Below, piece by piece: positions 53,267 through 63,926 of a stretch of DNA of 64,000 bases. The notes beneath the pieces are model-generated. The model was not told the DNA's origin and ran no database searches. It saw nothing but the letters and a program-made list of their open reading frames with translations. Within the stretch, counting starts at the first letter, position 1, and each line of letters opens with the position of its first letter. This DNA is from Microbacterium sp. (GTDB taxonomy: Bacteria; Actinomycetota; Actinomycetes; Actinomycetales; Microbacteriaceae). The translations under genes were made by a program, and so were the position numbers. The stretch spans positions 35,598 through 99,597 of the forward strand of contig NZ_JAPLAI010000030.1 in the NCBI RefSeq assembly GCF_026393345.1. The letters are read 5' to 3'.

Positions 53267-53473
53267 TTAGCGGTGCCGACTATCCGAGCGGTACAACCAG
53301 AAGACGACGGGAGCGAGCACGCCAAGCACGAGACCACCGATCTCGTACCATCCCCATTCCACCCTGCCCGGGTCGAAGAGGACTTGGGCGATCAAGCCTA
53401 TGAGCGCGAAGAACGCCCCGATCTGGATGTAGACCAGACCGTCGTCGGAGTCGGGGCTGGACTGGTCGGTCAT
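53267..53473 (-). CDS. small two-helix membrane protein
   Basis: This 68-residue protein has two hydrophobic segments (IQIGAFFALIGLIAQVLF, EIGGLVLGVLAPVVFWLY) and a basic tail. It lies 17 bp before the polymerase gene on the same strand. No family recognised; it may be a polymerase accessory. Confidence 0.5.
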   Translation of the reverse strand: MTDQSSPDSDDGLVYIQIGAFFALIGLIAQVLFDPGRVEWGWYEIGGLVLGVLAPVVFWLYRSDSRHR

Positions 53474-53561
53474 GACTGAATGGTAGCGGCTCGCCGTTAC
53501 CCATGCTTCACGGGCAGGCGTAGGAAACAGTCAGGGCACCGATCGCACGGTCAATCAACTT

Positions 53562-53692
53562 AGTTCAGCCCTCGACAGGCCCAATCTCCCTCAGTTAGGT
53601 ACAGTTCCGATCCTCACCGAAACGCCGAAATCAGTTCAGCCCCTACACCCTCAGTTAGGTGCGTTTGCCAATCCTCACTGAATCACCGAAAT
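53562..53692. repeat. two imperfect direct repeats in the intergenic region
   Basis: Unit 1 (53562-53630) and unit 2 (53633-53692) share AGTTCAGCCC, CCCTCAGTTAGGT, ATCCTCAC and CCGAAAT in the same order with small gaps. They lie between the small membrane protein and the alkene reductase gene, in 265 bp without a gene. Each unit holds CTCAGTTAGGT and ATCCTCAC(C/T)GAA, suggesting repeated binding sites or a duplicated IS end. Confidence 0.65.
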
Positions 53693-53738
53693 TTGCCGAA
53701 CCCGCGATCGTCCGCAGCGCGATGAAGCGACCTGATCG

Positions 53739-54824
53739 TCAGCCGCGAACCTCAGCGAGCGTCGGGTAGTCGATGTATCCCTTGCCGGTGGCGCCGTAGA
53801 AGTGCTGCGGCCGCGGCTCGTTCAGCTCCGCCTCGTGCTGCCAGCGGTGCGCGAGGTCGGGGTTGGCGATCACGGCGCGGCCGATGCCGATCGCGTCCGC
53901 CCATCCGCCCTCGACGATCGCGGTCGCTTCCTCCCGAGTGGTGGGCGTGGCGAAGCCCGTGTTGGCGATGAACGGCGCGCCGACGGTGCGGCGAATGTGC
54001 TGCACCAGGTCGCCGGTCGGCTCGTGGTGGAGCACGTCGACGAACGCGAGACCGAGCGGGGCGAGCCCCTCGGTGAGAGCGGTATAGGTCGCCCACACGT
54101 CGGCCGCGTCCTCTTCCATCACGCCCTGGATGTTGCGCTCCGGTGACAGCCGGATGCCGGTGCGATCGGCGCCAATGGCTGCGGCGACCGCGCTGGTCAC
54201 TTCGATCGCGAAGCGGGAGCGGTTCTCGGGTGACCCGCCGTACTGGTCGCCGCGGACGTTAGATGTCGGTGCGAGGAACTCGTGGATGAGGTATCCGTTC
54301 GCACCGTGCACCTCGACGCCATCGAAGCCGGCGGCGATGGCGTTCCGCGCGGCTTGCACGAAGACCTCGACGGTCTCGGACACTTCGTCTGTCAGCAGGG
54401 CGTGGGGGACGGGCATGTCGGCCTTCGTCCCGTCGGCCAGATGAGTCGCTCCCCCGGCGGCGATCGCGCTCGGCGCGACGATGCGCGCGGTGCCGGTGAT
54501 GCCCGTGTGCGAGACGCGGCCACCGTGCATGAGCTGCACGACGATTGTGCCTCCCGCGGCGTGCACGGCGTCGGTGACGCGGCGCCATCCGTCGATCTGC
54601 GCCTGGGTGTAGATGCCGGGCTGCCCCGGGTACGACCGTGACTCGGGAACGAGCCAAGTGCCTTCGGTGACGATCATGCCGGTGCCGGCGCGCTGCGCGT
54701 AGTGCTCAACGAGTAGCTCGTTCGGCACCCCGTCGGCGCCGGCGCGCAGGCGCGTGAGCGGTGCCATGACGATACGGTTGGACAGTTGAAGAGCGCCGAA
54801 GCTGGCGGGTTCGTAAAGATTCAC
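53739..54824 (-). CDS. old yellow enzyme family alkene reductase
   Basis: This 361-residue FMN protein (GTG start) is a TIM barrel with LYEPASFGALQLSNRIVMAP, VVQLMHGGRVSH, GVEVHGANGYLIHEFLAP and SPERNIQGVMEE. Motifs for FMN binding (HGANGYLI, IGIGRAVIANPDLAHR) and the active-site His/Asn pair are present. NemA-type enzymes reduce activated C=C bonds, quinones and nitro compounds with NAD(P)H. It is unrelated to the polysaccharide genes around it and shares strand with the aldo/keto reductase gene upstream. Confidence 0.9.
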   Translation of the reverse strand: MNLYEPASFGALQLSNRIVMAPLTRLRAGADGVPNELLVEHYAQRAGTGMIVTEGTWLVPESRSYPGQPGIYTQAQIDGWRRVTDAVHAAGGTIVVQLMHGGRVSHTGITGTARIVAPSAIAAGGATHLADGTKADMPVPHALLTDEVSETVEVFVQAARNAIAAGFDGVEVHGANGYLIHEFLAPTSNVRGDQYGGSPENRSRFAIEVTSAVAAAIGADRTGIRLSPERNIQGVMEEDAADVWATYTALTEGLAPLGLAFVDVLHHEPTGDLVQHIRRTVGAPFIANTGFATPTTREEATAIVEGGWADAIGIGRAVIANPDLAHRWQHEAELNEPRPQHFYGATGKGYIDYPTLAEVRG

Positions 54825-54883
54825 CTAGGCCGCAACCCCCGCGCGTTCAGGATCATTCCGCGGCCCGTCTCGCACGCGTCGAA

Positions 54884-55726
<843 letters not shown>

Positions 55727-55956
55727 TCACCGGTCACGTCCTTCACGGGGTCGTTGCACGAGCGAAGCGAGTCGAAAAGGGCCCGCGGCCACAGACATCT
55801 GTGGTCCTGTCCCCCGAACGGCGGCGCCCCTGCCAGCTACCATCGACCGGGGGCACCATCAATATGACGCTAGATCACTCACGCGACACACCACCGTCAC
55901 AATCGGCTGCTAGCTTTCGAGCCGACAGTGACGACGAGAGCGCGAAGGGGGACGCT

Positions 55957-57546
55957 GTGTCGACCGACTCACAGGTCGATGCGACGAAGGAGTCGCTGAT
56001 CGATATGTCTCCCATCTCAACGTCCGGAGGGAATACTCCCGCTCGCGTTGACGGGGGAGAACAAGGTGAAGGCCGCCATCCCTCCGGCGGCACTCCGAGA
56101 GCCCCCCGACAGGCAGACTGGCGGCACCGGTATCGGCGACGGTTGATCGTCAGTGACCTGCTCGCCATCATCTGGGTCGTCTTCGGCACGCAGATCGCCT
56201 GGTTCGGCCTTGGCAACGCCCAGCTGTCCATTACTGAGGACAACCGCCTCAGCGACATCTCCTACTGGGCATTCTCGACCCTGCTGGTCGTTTTGTGGAT
56301 GGGCGCTCTCTCGTGGAGCGACTCTCGCAGCTACCGCGTAATCGGAAGCGGTTCCACGGAATACGTGCGCATTGCGACCTCGAGCGTCCGCCTGTTCGGG
56401 GTCATCGCGATTGTTGCGTTCCTTGCCCGGATCGACGTGGCGCGGGGCTTTCTACTGATCAGCCTCCCGCTCGGGGTACTCGTACTGCTCGTCGTACGCT
56501 GGCTGTGGCGCCAATGGCTCGTCGCGAAGCGGTCGAGCGGCGAATGGTCGGCTCGGGTGCTGCTCGTCGGATCTCAGGAATCCGTCCGTCAGATAACCCA
56601 CGAGTTGGCGCGCTCGCCGAGGTCTGGTTACGTCGTTGTAGGCGCCTGCATACCGCATGGGCGCATCGCCGGGACGATCGAGGGAACGAATATTCCCGTG
56701 ATGGGCAATGTAACCGCCGTCCACGAGGCAATGGACGCAATAGACGCAGATACAGTCGTGATCACAAGCACGGACGAACTGCCCGTCGATAAGGTCAAGG
56801 AAATTTCGTGGGGGCTTGAGGCGGGCCGCCAGCATCTTGTGCTTGCCCCCAGCATCATCGACGTCGCTGGTCCGCGACTGCATACGCGCCCTGTTGCTGG
56901 GCTACCGCTGATTCATGTCGAAACGCCACGATTCTCGCTAGGGCAAAAGTTTGTGAAGCGCGCCTTTGACGTCTTCACGGCTTCGATCTTTATTGTTCTT
57001 CTCTCTCCAATCCTAATCGCCGTAACAATCGCCGTCATGACCACTAGCCATGGACCAGTGATCTACAGGCAACAGCGGATTGGTCAACATGGAAGCCCTT
57101 TCTACATGCTGAAGTTTCGCTCGATGCGCGTCGGCGCTGAGCGGGAGCTGAAGGGGCTCCTTGAGGCCCAAGGGACGAGCGAAAAGCCGCTGTTCAAGAT
57201 CAAGAACGACCCACGTATCACCGCAGTCGGTCGTGTCATCCGGAGATACTCGCTCGACGAACTCCCGCAACTGTTCAATGTCCTTACCGGATCGATGAGC
57301 ATCGTTGGCCCGCGCCCGCAAATCGCAGCCGAGGTCGCCCTGTACACGGACGCGGCACGGCGCCGCCTCCTCGCCCGCCCTGGGCTGACCGGGCTCTGGC
57401 AGGTAAGCGGTCGGTCGAGTCTTGGTTGGGAGGACGCAGTCCGCCTCGACCTCTACTACGTGGAAAACTGGTCCCTTGCAGGCGATCTGGCAATTTTGGC
57501 GAAGACCGCGCGCGCCGTCCTGTCACCAGGTGACTCCGCGCACTAG
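55957..57546 (+). CDS. undecaprenyl-phosphate sugar phosphotransferase initiating polysaccharide synthesis
   Basis: The GTG at 55957 has AAGGGGG at ideal spacing and gives 529 residues; an upstream ATG at 55864 is possible. The N-terminal half has four to five membrane helices and a CoA-binding-like cytoplasmic domain. The C-terminal third is the catalytic bacterial sugar transferase: KRAFDVFTASIFIVLLSPIL, QQRIGQHGSPFYMLKFRSMR, SLDELPQLFNVLTGSMSIVG followed by PRP, and a final LTGLWQVSGRS. It moves a sugar-phosphate from UDP-sugar to undecaprenyl phosphate, the first step of the repeat unit. Confidence 0.9.
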   Translation: MSTDSQVDATKESLIDMSPISTSGGNTPARVDGGEQGEGRHPSGGTPRAPRQADWRHRYRRRLIVSDLLAIIWVVFGTQIAWFGLGNAQLSITEDNRLSDISYWAFSTLLVVLWMGALSWSDSRSYRVIGSGSTEYVRIATSSVRLFGVIAIVAFLARIDVARGFLLISLPLGVLVLLVVRWLWRQWLVAKRSSGEWSARVLLVGSQESVRQITHELARSPRSGYVVVGACIPHGRIAGTIEGTNIPVMGNVTAVHEAMDAIDADTVVITSTDELPVDKVKEISWGLEAGRQHLVLAPSIIDVAGPRLHTRPVAGLPLIHVETPRFSLGQKFVKRAFDVFTASIFIVLLSPILIAVTIAVMTTSHGPVIYRQQRIGQHGSPFYMLKFRSMRVGAERELKGLLEAQGTSEKPLFKIKNDPRITAVGRVIRRYSLDELPQLFNVLTGSMSIVGPRPQIAAEVALYTDAARRRLLARPGLTGLWQVSGRSSLGWEDAVRLDLYYVENWSLAGDLAILAKTARAVLSPGDSAH

Positions 57547-57699
57547 ATCTGCAGCACGCGCCTGCAATGCCTAAGGAAAGAGATGCCGTGACAAGAACCC
57601 GCTGCAACCTACTCGCTAAGTCACCTCGCGAAACACCTCACGGTGTCGAGACACCCGCGGGGGATTTGCGAACCTCCCCCTCGCTACGTTGGAGTTGTC

Positions 57700-58527
57700 T
57701 TGCTTGAGGTAGTTGCAATCGCGACTTGTTTCAACCGGCGCGAAATGACAGTGGCGGCTGTTCAATCGATCGAGAAGCAGTTCGAGACGATCGAGAACGC
57801 GACGGTGCGCTTTGTCGTTGTCGACGATGCAAGCACGGACGGGACTGCTGCTGCCCTTGAGGAGATGAACTCAGTCGAGCTGATCCACGGGACTGGTGAA
57901 TACTATTGGGGCGGTGGCATGTCAGTTGCAGCGGCTGCGATCGGTCTGGCGGACATGGTTCTGTGGTTCAACGACGATATTGAGCTCAACGAGGGCGCAG
58001 TCGCCGCGATGCTCGTCACATCAGCCCGAAACCGAGGAGCCATCGTAGTCGGCTGCATATCACACCCAAAGTCCGATGAGCCGACTTACGGTGGCTACTT
58101 CGTCAACGCCGCGCCGTTCAGGCTGTCTTTTGAGTTGGCACCCGTCGGCACCGAACTGGAGGTTCACACTTTCAACGGCAATATGGTTCTTTTTCCCGCC
58201 GATGTTCACGCGAATCTCCGTGGCCCGGATCCGTCGTTCACGCACCACTACGGCGATTTCGATATGGGTCTGCGGGCGCGACAAGAGAATGTGAAGATCG
58301 TGACATGCCCGGAATACGTCGGCAAGACTGAGCGTAATTCAACGGATGGTACGTTCCGCGATCCGTCCGTGACACGACGGCGGCGGTTGAAATTGCTGCT
58401 CGGCCCAAAGGGTTTTCCGATCAAGGAACGGAGGACGTATCTCAGGCGGCATGCGGGATGGACATGGCTGGCCCAATGGGTAGGCTTCTATTTCGTTTGG
58501 ATCGCACGGATATGCTTCCGACGATGA
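57700..58527 (+). CDS. family 2 glycosyltransferase (rhamnosyltransferase-like)
   Basis: The TTG at 57700 has GGAG five bases upstream and starts right at the GT-A beginning LLEVVAIATCFNRREMTVAA; 275 residues. It has FVVVDDASTDGTAAALEEM and a DxD-type FNDDIELNEG, then a Trp-rich acceptor part. It is a single-sugar transferase of the wbbL type. Its stop overlaps the next start by ATGA. Base composition is below that of the type VII-like locus. Confidence 0.82.
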   Translation: MLEVVAIATCFNRREMTVAAVQSIEKQFETIENATVRFVVVDDASTDGTAAALEEMNSVELIHGTGEYYWGGGMSVAAAAIGLADMVLWFNDDIELNEGAVAAMLVTSARNRGAIVVGCISHPKSDEPTYGGYFVNAAPFRLSFELAPVGTELEVHTFNGNMVLFPADVHANLRGPDPSFTHHYGDFDMGLRARQENVKIVTCPEYVGKTERNSTDGTFRDPSVTRRRRLKLLLGPKGFPIKERRTYLRRHAGWTWLAQWVGFYFVWIARICFRR

Positions 58528-59564
58528 ACGCGAGCCTCATTCACTTAATGGGCGAGTTGAGGCCGAGTGGCATGGAGCGGATGCTGGCGTCCTCCGCCGC
58601 CCACTGGCCCGATCGCTACAGGAATGCAATGGTTGTCGGGCAGGGCTCAGATCACTCGTTTGCCTCTGACCTTGAGTTCGCCGGGTACGACGTCCGCTTC
58701 GTCCCGAAGCTGACCAGCTTCCGCGGAATGGTTCAGCTTTGGGGACTCGCGCGCTCCAACCGCGACGCCGTGTGGAATATCCATGTGGAGCGCGAGTATG
58801 CGATTATGGCAGTCATCCTCCGATCAGCAGGAGCGCGACGAATCGTGCGAACGGTGCACAATGTTTTCCCCCGCGCTGGCGGAAAAGGGCTGATCCGGAC
58901 GATGGCGAACCGCGTCGGGGACCGGTGCAGTCGCGCAGTAGTCGCCGTTTCGGACGACGTGGCCATTCACGAGCGAGCATTCGGTCGGCGAACGACCACC
59001 ATCCTCAATTGGGTAGACGACCGCTTCTTCGAAGCAGCGCGCTCGCGCCAGTCGGCTCCGGATGTGGGCGAGATATTCGCCCTCGTCGGAAATTGTTCGT
59101 CGATAAAGAACCACGAGTTTGCCCTGTCTGCCTTGCCGCCCGAGGCACGGCTTATCCACCTTGGGGATGAAACTAATGCCGCAGCCGAGGAAATTGCACA
59201 ACTCGATGACCTGGAGAAACAAGGACGTCTCATCGCGCGCGGAGTGAAAGACCCTGCGCGTTATCTCGCCGAGACCGACATATTTCTTATGCCTTCCCTT
59301 CACGAGGGAATGGGTGTCGCGCTGGCTGAGGCGACAGTGTCTGGCTGCCATGTTCTCGCAGCAGACTCACCCGGGCTTCGTTGGTCAAGGGGGCTTCCAG
59401 GGGTGGAGCTGCTGCCGCTCGATCAGGCGCTCTGGCGCCGCCGTATTCGCGAGCCCATCCAGGCGATCGCAGGCACACGTTCCGTTGTCGACCTGCTCGC
59501 GAGCCGCGGAACCAGAGAATACGCGAAGCTATACGATGAGGTGGTTCGGCAGTGCACGTATTGA
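58524..59564 (+). CDS. GT4-type glycosyltransferase (first)
   Basis: The ATG at 58524 overlaps the previous stop (ATGA) and gives 346 residues. It is a GT-B protein with an N-terminal Rossmann start (SLIHLMGELRPSGMERML), VRTVHNVFPRAGGKG, and the nucleotide-sugar motif FLMPSLHEGMGVALAEATVS, where the E-x7-E pair sits. It would transfer a sugar with retention. The next gene starts 13 bases before its end. Confidence 0.85.
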   Translation: MNASLIHLMGELRPSGMERMLASSAAHWPDRYRNAMVVGQGSDHSFASDLEFAGYDVRFVPKLTSFRGMVQLWGLARSNRDAVWNIHVEREYAIMAVILRSAGARRIVRTVHNVFPRAGGKGLIRTMANRVGDRCSRAVVAVSDDVAIHERAFGRRTTTILNWVDDRFFEAARSRQSAPDVGEIFALVGNCSSIKNHEFALSALPPEARLIHLGDETNAAAEEIAQLDDLEKQGRLIARGVKDPARYLAETDIFLMPSLHEGMGVALAEATVSGCHVLAADSPGLRWSRGLPGVELLPLDQALWRRRIREPIQAIAGTRSVVDLLASRGTREYAKLYDEVVRQCTY

Positions 59565-60739
59565 TCTTGGGGCCCGTCACGCCTGCAGATCTCGTTGAGT
59601 ACCTGCCCGGAGTGCCAGACGATGAACGAGGGCGAAATTACGGCGCACCGGTTGGGGCGCTATGTACAGCCTTGCTCCGTGTTGGACTGAGCGTGACTGT
59701 AATTACGCATGAGCGAGGACTCCCCGGCCTCACCCTACGAGGTCCGCGTATCAACTTCATTCGCGTGGCGTCGCGTGCCTCCCCGAAGCTACAGATCGCA
59801 GACTTCTTTGCTCAGGAGCGACGCGCGATGAAGCGCGCCGCTCTTGCTATCGACGCCGACGTAGTGCACGCCCACTGGACGTACGAATGGCAAAGGGTCG
59901 CTCTCGATCTCGGCCTGCCCATGGTCGTTACTATTCACGATGCACCATGGACCGTTTTCATACAGAATCGAGGGCCGTACTGGGCGCTGCGCGCGCTGCA
60001 CTCACTATGGAACCGCGTGAGGACACCGGCGCACACACAGCTCGTGGGAGTTTCGCACTACGTAAGCGATCGTTGGAAGCGGCAACATGTGTGGCCCGGC
60101 GATGTACAGGTTATACCGAACGTGGTGGAGGTTGAGGTCGATATGGAAGATCTTCACCAAGATCGGGGCGTCGTCGGTAGTGAAGCCTTCCTTCTCGAGA
60201 TTGCGGACAGCAGCCGACGAAAGCGGTCCCACCTCCTGGCAGCGCGGTATGCGCGGTTGGGTCTCCCCTGGGTTATGGAATTTGCCGGAAAGGGTCTGGA
60301 CGAGAGCTTCCGCGCTCGTGTCGCGAAGCGCGCGGAACTACCAAACATCCGCATGCGCGGCCCTCTTGCTCGCGGAGCGACTATGAAGCGGCTTGCGCAG
60401 GCGAGGGCGCATGTGCATGCTTCCGCGGAAGAGAGTTTCGGGTTGACGGTCGTTGAGTCGCTAATCCTGGGCGTGCCCGTTGTCGTGGACACGAAGAGCG
60501 GTGGTGCCGCGGAGAACCTGAAGAAGTACAACGTCGGTGTGACCGTCGATTTTCGTAGGGCCCGCGACCAGGAACTGACGGCAGCGATCAGCCAAGCAAT
60601 CGAGGGCGCACCGCTGGTGCGCCAGATGGCTCCCACAGTGCGCAGCGAGCACTCCGGACCAACCGTCGCTGCCAGGTACATCAAGGTATATCGGCGCGCG
60701 ATCGCCTCATCCTCTGCGCTGGCCAGGCGAAGTGAGTAA
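59552..60739 (+). CDS. GT4-type glycosyltransferase (second)
   Basis: This 395-residue GT-B protein (GTG start) has HVLILGPVTPADLVEYLPGV at the N-terminus, VVHAHWTYEW, TIHDAPWTVF, and the donor-site ASAEESFGLTVVESLILGVP. It is a typical retaining WbaZ/Cps-type transferase. It overlaps its neighbours at both ends, so the three transferase genes and the flippase form one unit. Donor and linkage are unknown. Confidence 0.86.
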   Translation: MHVLILGPVTPADLVEYLPGVPDDERGRNYGAPVGALCTALLRVGLSVTVITHERGLPGLTLRGPRINFIRVASRASPKLQIADFFAQERRAMKRAALAIDADVVHAHWTYEWQRVALDLGLPMVVTIHDAPWTVFIQNRGPYWALRALHSLWNRVRTPAHTQLVGVSHYVSDRWKRQHVWPGDVQVIPNVVEVEVDMEDLHQDRGVVGSEAFLLEIADSSRRKRSHLLAARYARLGLPWVMEFAGKGLDESFRARVAKRAELPNIRMRGPLARGATMKRLAQARAHVHASAEESFGLTVVESLILGVPVVVDTKSGGAAENLKKYNVGVTVDFRRARDQELTAAISQAIEGAPLVRQMAPTVRSEHSGPTVAARYIKVYRRAIASSSALARRSE

Positions 60740-62177
60740 CGCCCGACGTTTAGGCGCCGGAGGCGCGTGGCTACTAACAGGCCAACTGGGGAGCGTAGTG
60801 ATCCAGTTCGCGTATGCAGCTCTGACCGCTCGAATACTGACGCCTTCAGACTTCGCGATATACGCGATCGCAGTAATAGTGGCGAACCTAGTCGCGGTGT
60901 TCAGCGTCGCAGGACTGGGGCAGGCGGTCGCGCGCCTTGACGTCCTCGACGCCTCGCTTCTGCGAAGCCTGAGCACGGTTTCATTCGTGGTGGGATTGGC
61001 CGCGATGCTTATCGTTGCCGCGCCTGCGTCTCTTTGGGCGCTCCTGTGGAATAGCCCATCCTCCGGCCCAGCTATCGCGCTCGCCGGTGTTACTGCACTG
61101 TTCGCGCCAGCCGTGGGGCTACTTTCCGGATACATGCGTCGAGTAGGAAAATTCCGAATTCTGTCGATAGTCCAACTAGGTTCTTCGTTGGCAGCTTTCG
61201 GCGTGTCCTTCGTCATGGTCCTGGTCTGGCGTTCGTCGCTTTCGCTCGTAGCCTCCGCTGTCATGCTGCAGATATTCTGCTGGATTGCCCTGGCGATAAT
61301 CTGCCGTCGAAATATCCTTCCCGGGAGAGTCCGGTGGAAAGAAACCGCTCCCCATCTTTCATTTTCCTGGCGTGTGACCGCCGCAAACCTGATGTCATTC
61401 GCCCTGGAAAACGTGCCAAAGCTATTAGTTTCCCGGTTCAGTGGACCGGTGCAACTTGGATATTGGAACCGCGCCGACGTCATCGCAACCGTTCCGTTCG
61501 ACCGACTGAACGCAGCAGTTGCACAAGTGCTTTACCCGGAGTACCGACATGATGCAGGCAACCCGAGTCGCGTCGGGCGCAGATGGCCGGATATGCTGGC
61601 CCTCGTCGCGTGGCTAACTGTGCCACTCGCATGCTTCGTCGCTGGCGCAGCGCCCGTTCTTGTGCCTCTGCTCCTCGGGCCGGCCTGGGTGGAAGCGGTC
61701 CCGTTCGTCACAGCACTAGCGCTCGCTTCCGCCCTGCGAGGCATTTCTCTGCAACTCGCTTCTGCGCTAGAGGCAATTGCCAGGTTCAAATGGATCTGGG
61801 CTGCGCAGGGCGTATTATTGGCGGCCCTAGTGCCTGTGGGGATTTTGACTAGCGTCACGGGAAATATATGGATTGCCATTGGATATTGTGTAGTCTTCCC
61901 AGCCGCGCGCCACGCGTTTCAATTGATTATGTGCGTGAGGGCCGGCTTCTTTCCGCTTGGCCTAGTACTGCGAGCATATTTGCAGCCGGGCCTGATTGGC
62001 ATGTTCGCCTTCGCCACCGCTCGCATGGCCGCCGAAACAACGGGCGCCCTGCCACTCGTCATGCGAGTCATAACGGAAGGCCTACTTGCGCTCGCGGCCG
62101 TGTGCGCGATCTGGCTACTTAGACGCCGTCTAGGCATTTGGGCACTGCTGAGCACCTACGGGTTCGGAAAGAACTAG
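60732..62177 (+). CDS. oligosaccharide flippase (Wzx-like)
   Basis: This 481-residue membrane protein (GTG start) has about twelve helices and begins GAGGAWLLTGQLGSVVIQFA, ILTPSDFAIYAIAVIVAN, the pattern of the Polysacc_synt family. It would flip the lipid-linked repeat unit to the outside for the polymerase at 51858. With the initiator, transferases and polymerase it completes a Wzx/Wzy pathway. Confidence 0.86.
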   Translation: MSNARRLGAGGAWLLTGQLGSVVIQFAYAALTARILTPSDFAIYAIAVIVANLVAVFSVAGLGQAVARLDVLDASLLRSLSTVSFVVGLAAMLIVAAPASLWALLWNSPSSGPAIALAGVTALFAPAVGLLSGYMRRVGKFRILSIVQLGSSLAAFGVSFVMVLVWRSSLSLVASAVMLQIFCWIALAIICRRNILPGRVRWKETAPHLSFSWRVTAANLMSFALENVPKLLVSRFSGPVQLGYWNRADVIATVPFDRLNAAVAQVLYPEYRHDAGNPSRVGRRWPDMLALVAWLTVPLACFVAGAAPVLVPLLLGPAWVEAVPFVTALALASALRGISLQLASALEAIARFKWIWAAQGVLLAALVPVGILTSVTGNIWIAIGYCVVFPAARHAFQLIMCVRAGFFPLGLVLRAYLQPGLIGMFAFATARMAAETTGALPLVMRVITEGLLALAAVCAIWLLRRRLGIWALLSTYGFGKN

Positions 62178-62394
62178 TGCCGACAAGCGACATCCTTATT
62201 GCGCAGCTCTGCGTCAGCGCCGCGATAGACGTGCTGAGCCTTACCCGAATAGCGTCACTTGGCGCCCACCTCAGGGTGTAGCTCGGGGAGAGTGTCGAGA
62301 GCCTCGCCGTCGGACGGCGTGGGTGCTGGTGCTGGTGCCCATCGATGCTGTTCATCGCGTTGCGGAGTCGCCGGGCCGCTCTCCTGTCGCCGAG

Positions 62395-62510
62395 CTATCG
62401 ACGAGCACGTCGAGGTCGAAGCGACCTGGGGCATCTGCCAACGCATCGTCGCCGCCTACCTAGAACCCGACAAACCTAAGGGCAAGCGGGACTGCTGCAC
62501 GAATAGGTGA
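62395..62510 (+). mobile_element. ISL3-type transposase fragment
   Basis: A short frame encodes EHVEVEATWGICQRIVAAYL followed by EPDKPKGK, a conserved central segment of ISL3-family transposases, on the strand opposite to the IS3 fragment next to it. It has no start and is cut at 62510. The stretch 62178-62394 to its left shows no gene, only the downstream flank of the flippase gene. Confidence 0.55.
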
Positions 62511-62520
62511 CAGGTTGTAG

Positions 62521-62745
62521 TCACGCCGCCAGTGCGGCGGTCGTGTTCATGATGGTCTCGAACTCGATGGGCGTCAAACGGCCCAGGCGGAGTTGGCGCC
62601 TCCGGCGGTGGTAGGTCCGCTCGATCCAGGTGACGATCGCAATCCGCAGCTGCTCCCGGGTGGTCCACGAGCGGCGGTCGAGGACGTTCTTCTGCAGCAG
62701 GGCGAAGAACGATTCCATGGCGGCGTTGTCGCAGACGGCGCTCAC
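62521..62745 (-). mobile_element. IS3-family OrfB C-terminal fragment
   Basis: The frame codes for the last 70 residues of an IS3 transposase: DNAAMESFFALLQKNVLDRR with the catalytic Glu, then YHRRRRQLRLGRLTPIEFET. It is a cousin of the fragment at 49394-49603. The N-terminal part is removed by the IS21 insertion beginning near 62740. CGCTC(A/G)CCGGATTTCCTCA occurs twice here (62741 and 62763), likely IS21 end sequence. Confidence 0.75.
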
Positions 62746-62795
62746 CGGATTTCCTCAACGCCGCTCGCCGGATTTCCTCAGGTCGCGGGGTAACG

Positions 62796-63623
62796 CTAGC
62801 GCAGGTTTGTGCCGCTGGTGACGCGGCGGAGTTCGTCGGCTGCGGCGTGGTGGTTGCGGAGGCGGTAGGAGGCGCCGTCGAGGGTGACGACGACGGAGCG
62901 GTGTAGGAGTCGGTCGAGCATCGCGGCGGCGACGGTGGTGTCGCCCAGGATCTCGCCCCAGGCGCCGACGGGCCTGTTCGTGGTGAGCACGATCGAGGTC
63001 TTCAGGTAGCGCTGGTTGATGACTTGGAAAAGTGCGGACGCGGCTTCTCCTGGCAGTGGGAGGTAGCCGAGTTCGTCGATGATCAGCAGCGTGGGGCCGG
63101 CGAAAAACCGCATCATGGTCGCCCATTTCCCCTCGATCGCGGCGCGGTGGCAGCGGGCGGCGAGGTCGGCGGCGGAGGTGAAGTAGACCCGGTAGCCGGC
63201 GTTGACGGCGGCGTGGCCGAGGCCGGTCGCGATGTGGCTCTTCCCGACGCCGGGTGGGCCGATGAGGAGCACGTTGGTGGCGGTGTCGAGGTATCGGCAG
63301 GTGGCGAGCTCGGCGAGCAGGTTCTTGTCGATGCCGCTGGCGGCGTCGAGGTCGAAGTCGTCGAGGGTTTGACCGGTGGGAAGGTTCGCGAACCGGAACC
63401 GTCCTGCGAGGCGGCGCGCCTCGGTCGCGGTGACTTCGATGTGCAGCAGTCGTTCCAGCGCGGTGGTGAGGGTCCAGCCCTCGGCCTGGGCCTGGTCGAG
63501 GACTTTCGGGAGGGCGTCGGCGGCGTCGGCGAGTTTCAGGTCGACGAGGTGGTTGCGCAGCTGCTGGTAGGTGCTCGCCGCCGCTTTCGTCGCGGCGTTC
63601 GTTGTGGGGATGGTGGTGGTCAT
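62796..63623 (-). CDS. istB: IS21-family helper ATPase IstB
   Basis: This 275-residue protein has the IstB Walker A NVLLIGPPGVGKSHIATGLG, Walker B LLIIDELGYLPLPGEAASAL, and SIVLTTNRPVGAWGEILGD as sensor. IstB assists the IstA transposase in target selection and strand transfer. Its start overlaps the stop of the istA remnant (ATGA), the usual order. It looks intact but lacks a working partner here. Confidence 0.92.
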   Translation of the reverse strand: MTTTIPTTNAATKAAASTYQQLRNHLVDLKLADAADALPKVLDQAQAEGWTLTTALERLLHIEVTATEARRLAGRFRFANLPTGQTLDDFDLDAASGIDKNLLAELATCRYLDTATNVLLIGPPGVGKSHIATGLGHAAVNAGYRVYFTSAADLAARCHRAAIEGKWATMMRFFAGPTLLIIDELGYLPLPGEAASALFQVINQRYLKTSIVLTTNRPVGAWGEILGDTTVAAAMLDRLLHRSVVVTLDGASYRLRNHHAAADELRRVTSGTNLR

Positions 63624-63905
63624 CGGAGAGTGTTCCTGTTCTTCGCGGCCTGCTCGTAGGCGGCCAGGCTGATCACGGTCGAAACGGGCTGGCCGGTGCC
63701 GGAGAGCACCTGCGCGGCGCGGAGCGCCGCGGGTCCGGGCGGAATGCGCTCTTTGCGGCGGTGTGGGCGCCCTGGAGGCGTCGACGCCATCGCGATCGTC
63801 TCCAGCGCGGTGACATGTCCGGTGTCACGGATCGTGACCCCGAGCCCGGGTTCGGCGACCGGGGCTTGACCCTTGATCTTGGACACGCTGATTCCAGCAC
63901 GATGC
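63620..63905 (-). pseudogene. istA: C-terminal remnant of IS21 transposase IstA
   Basis: About 75 to 95 residues remain, ending ALRAAQVLSGTGQPVSTVIS and AYEQAAKNRN, which fit the tail of IstA; the DDE catalytic domain is absent. Similarity to IstA stops near 63860-63905, where an IS3 element begins, so istA was probably disrupted by that insertion. Confidence 0.65.
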
Positions 63906-63926
63906 TGGGGGGAGCGAGAATCCAAG

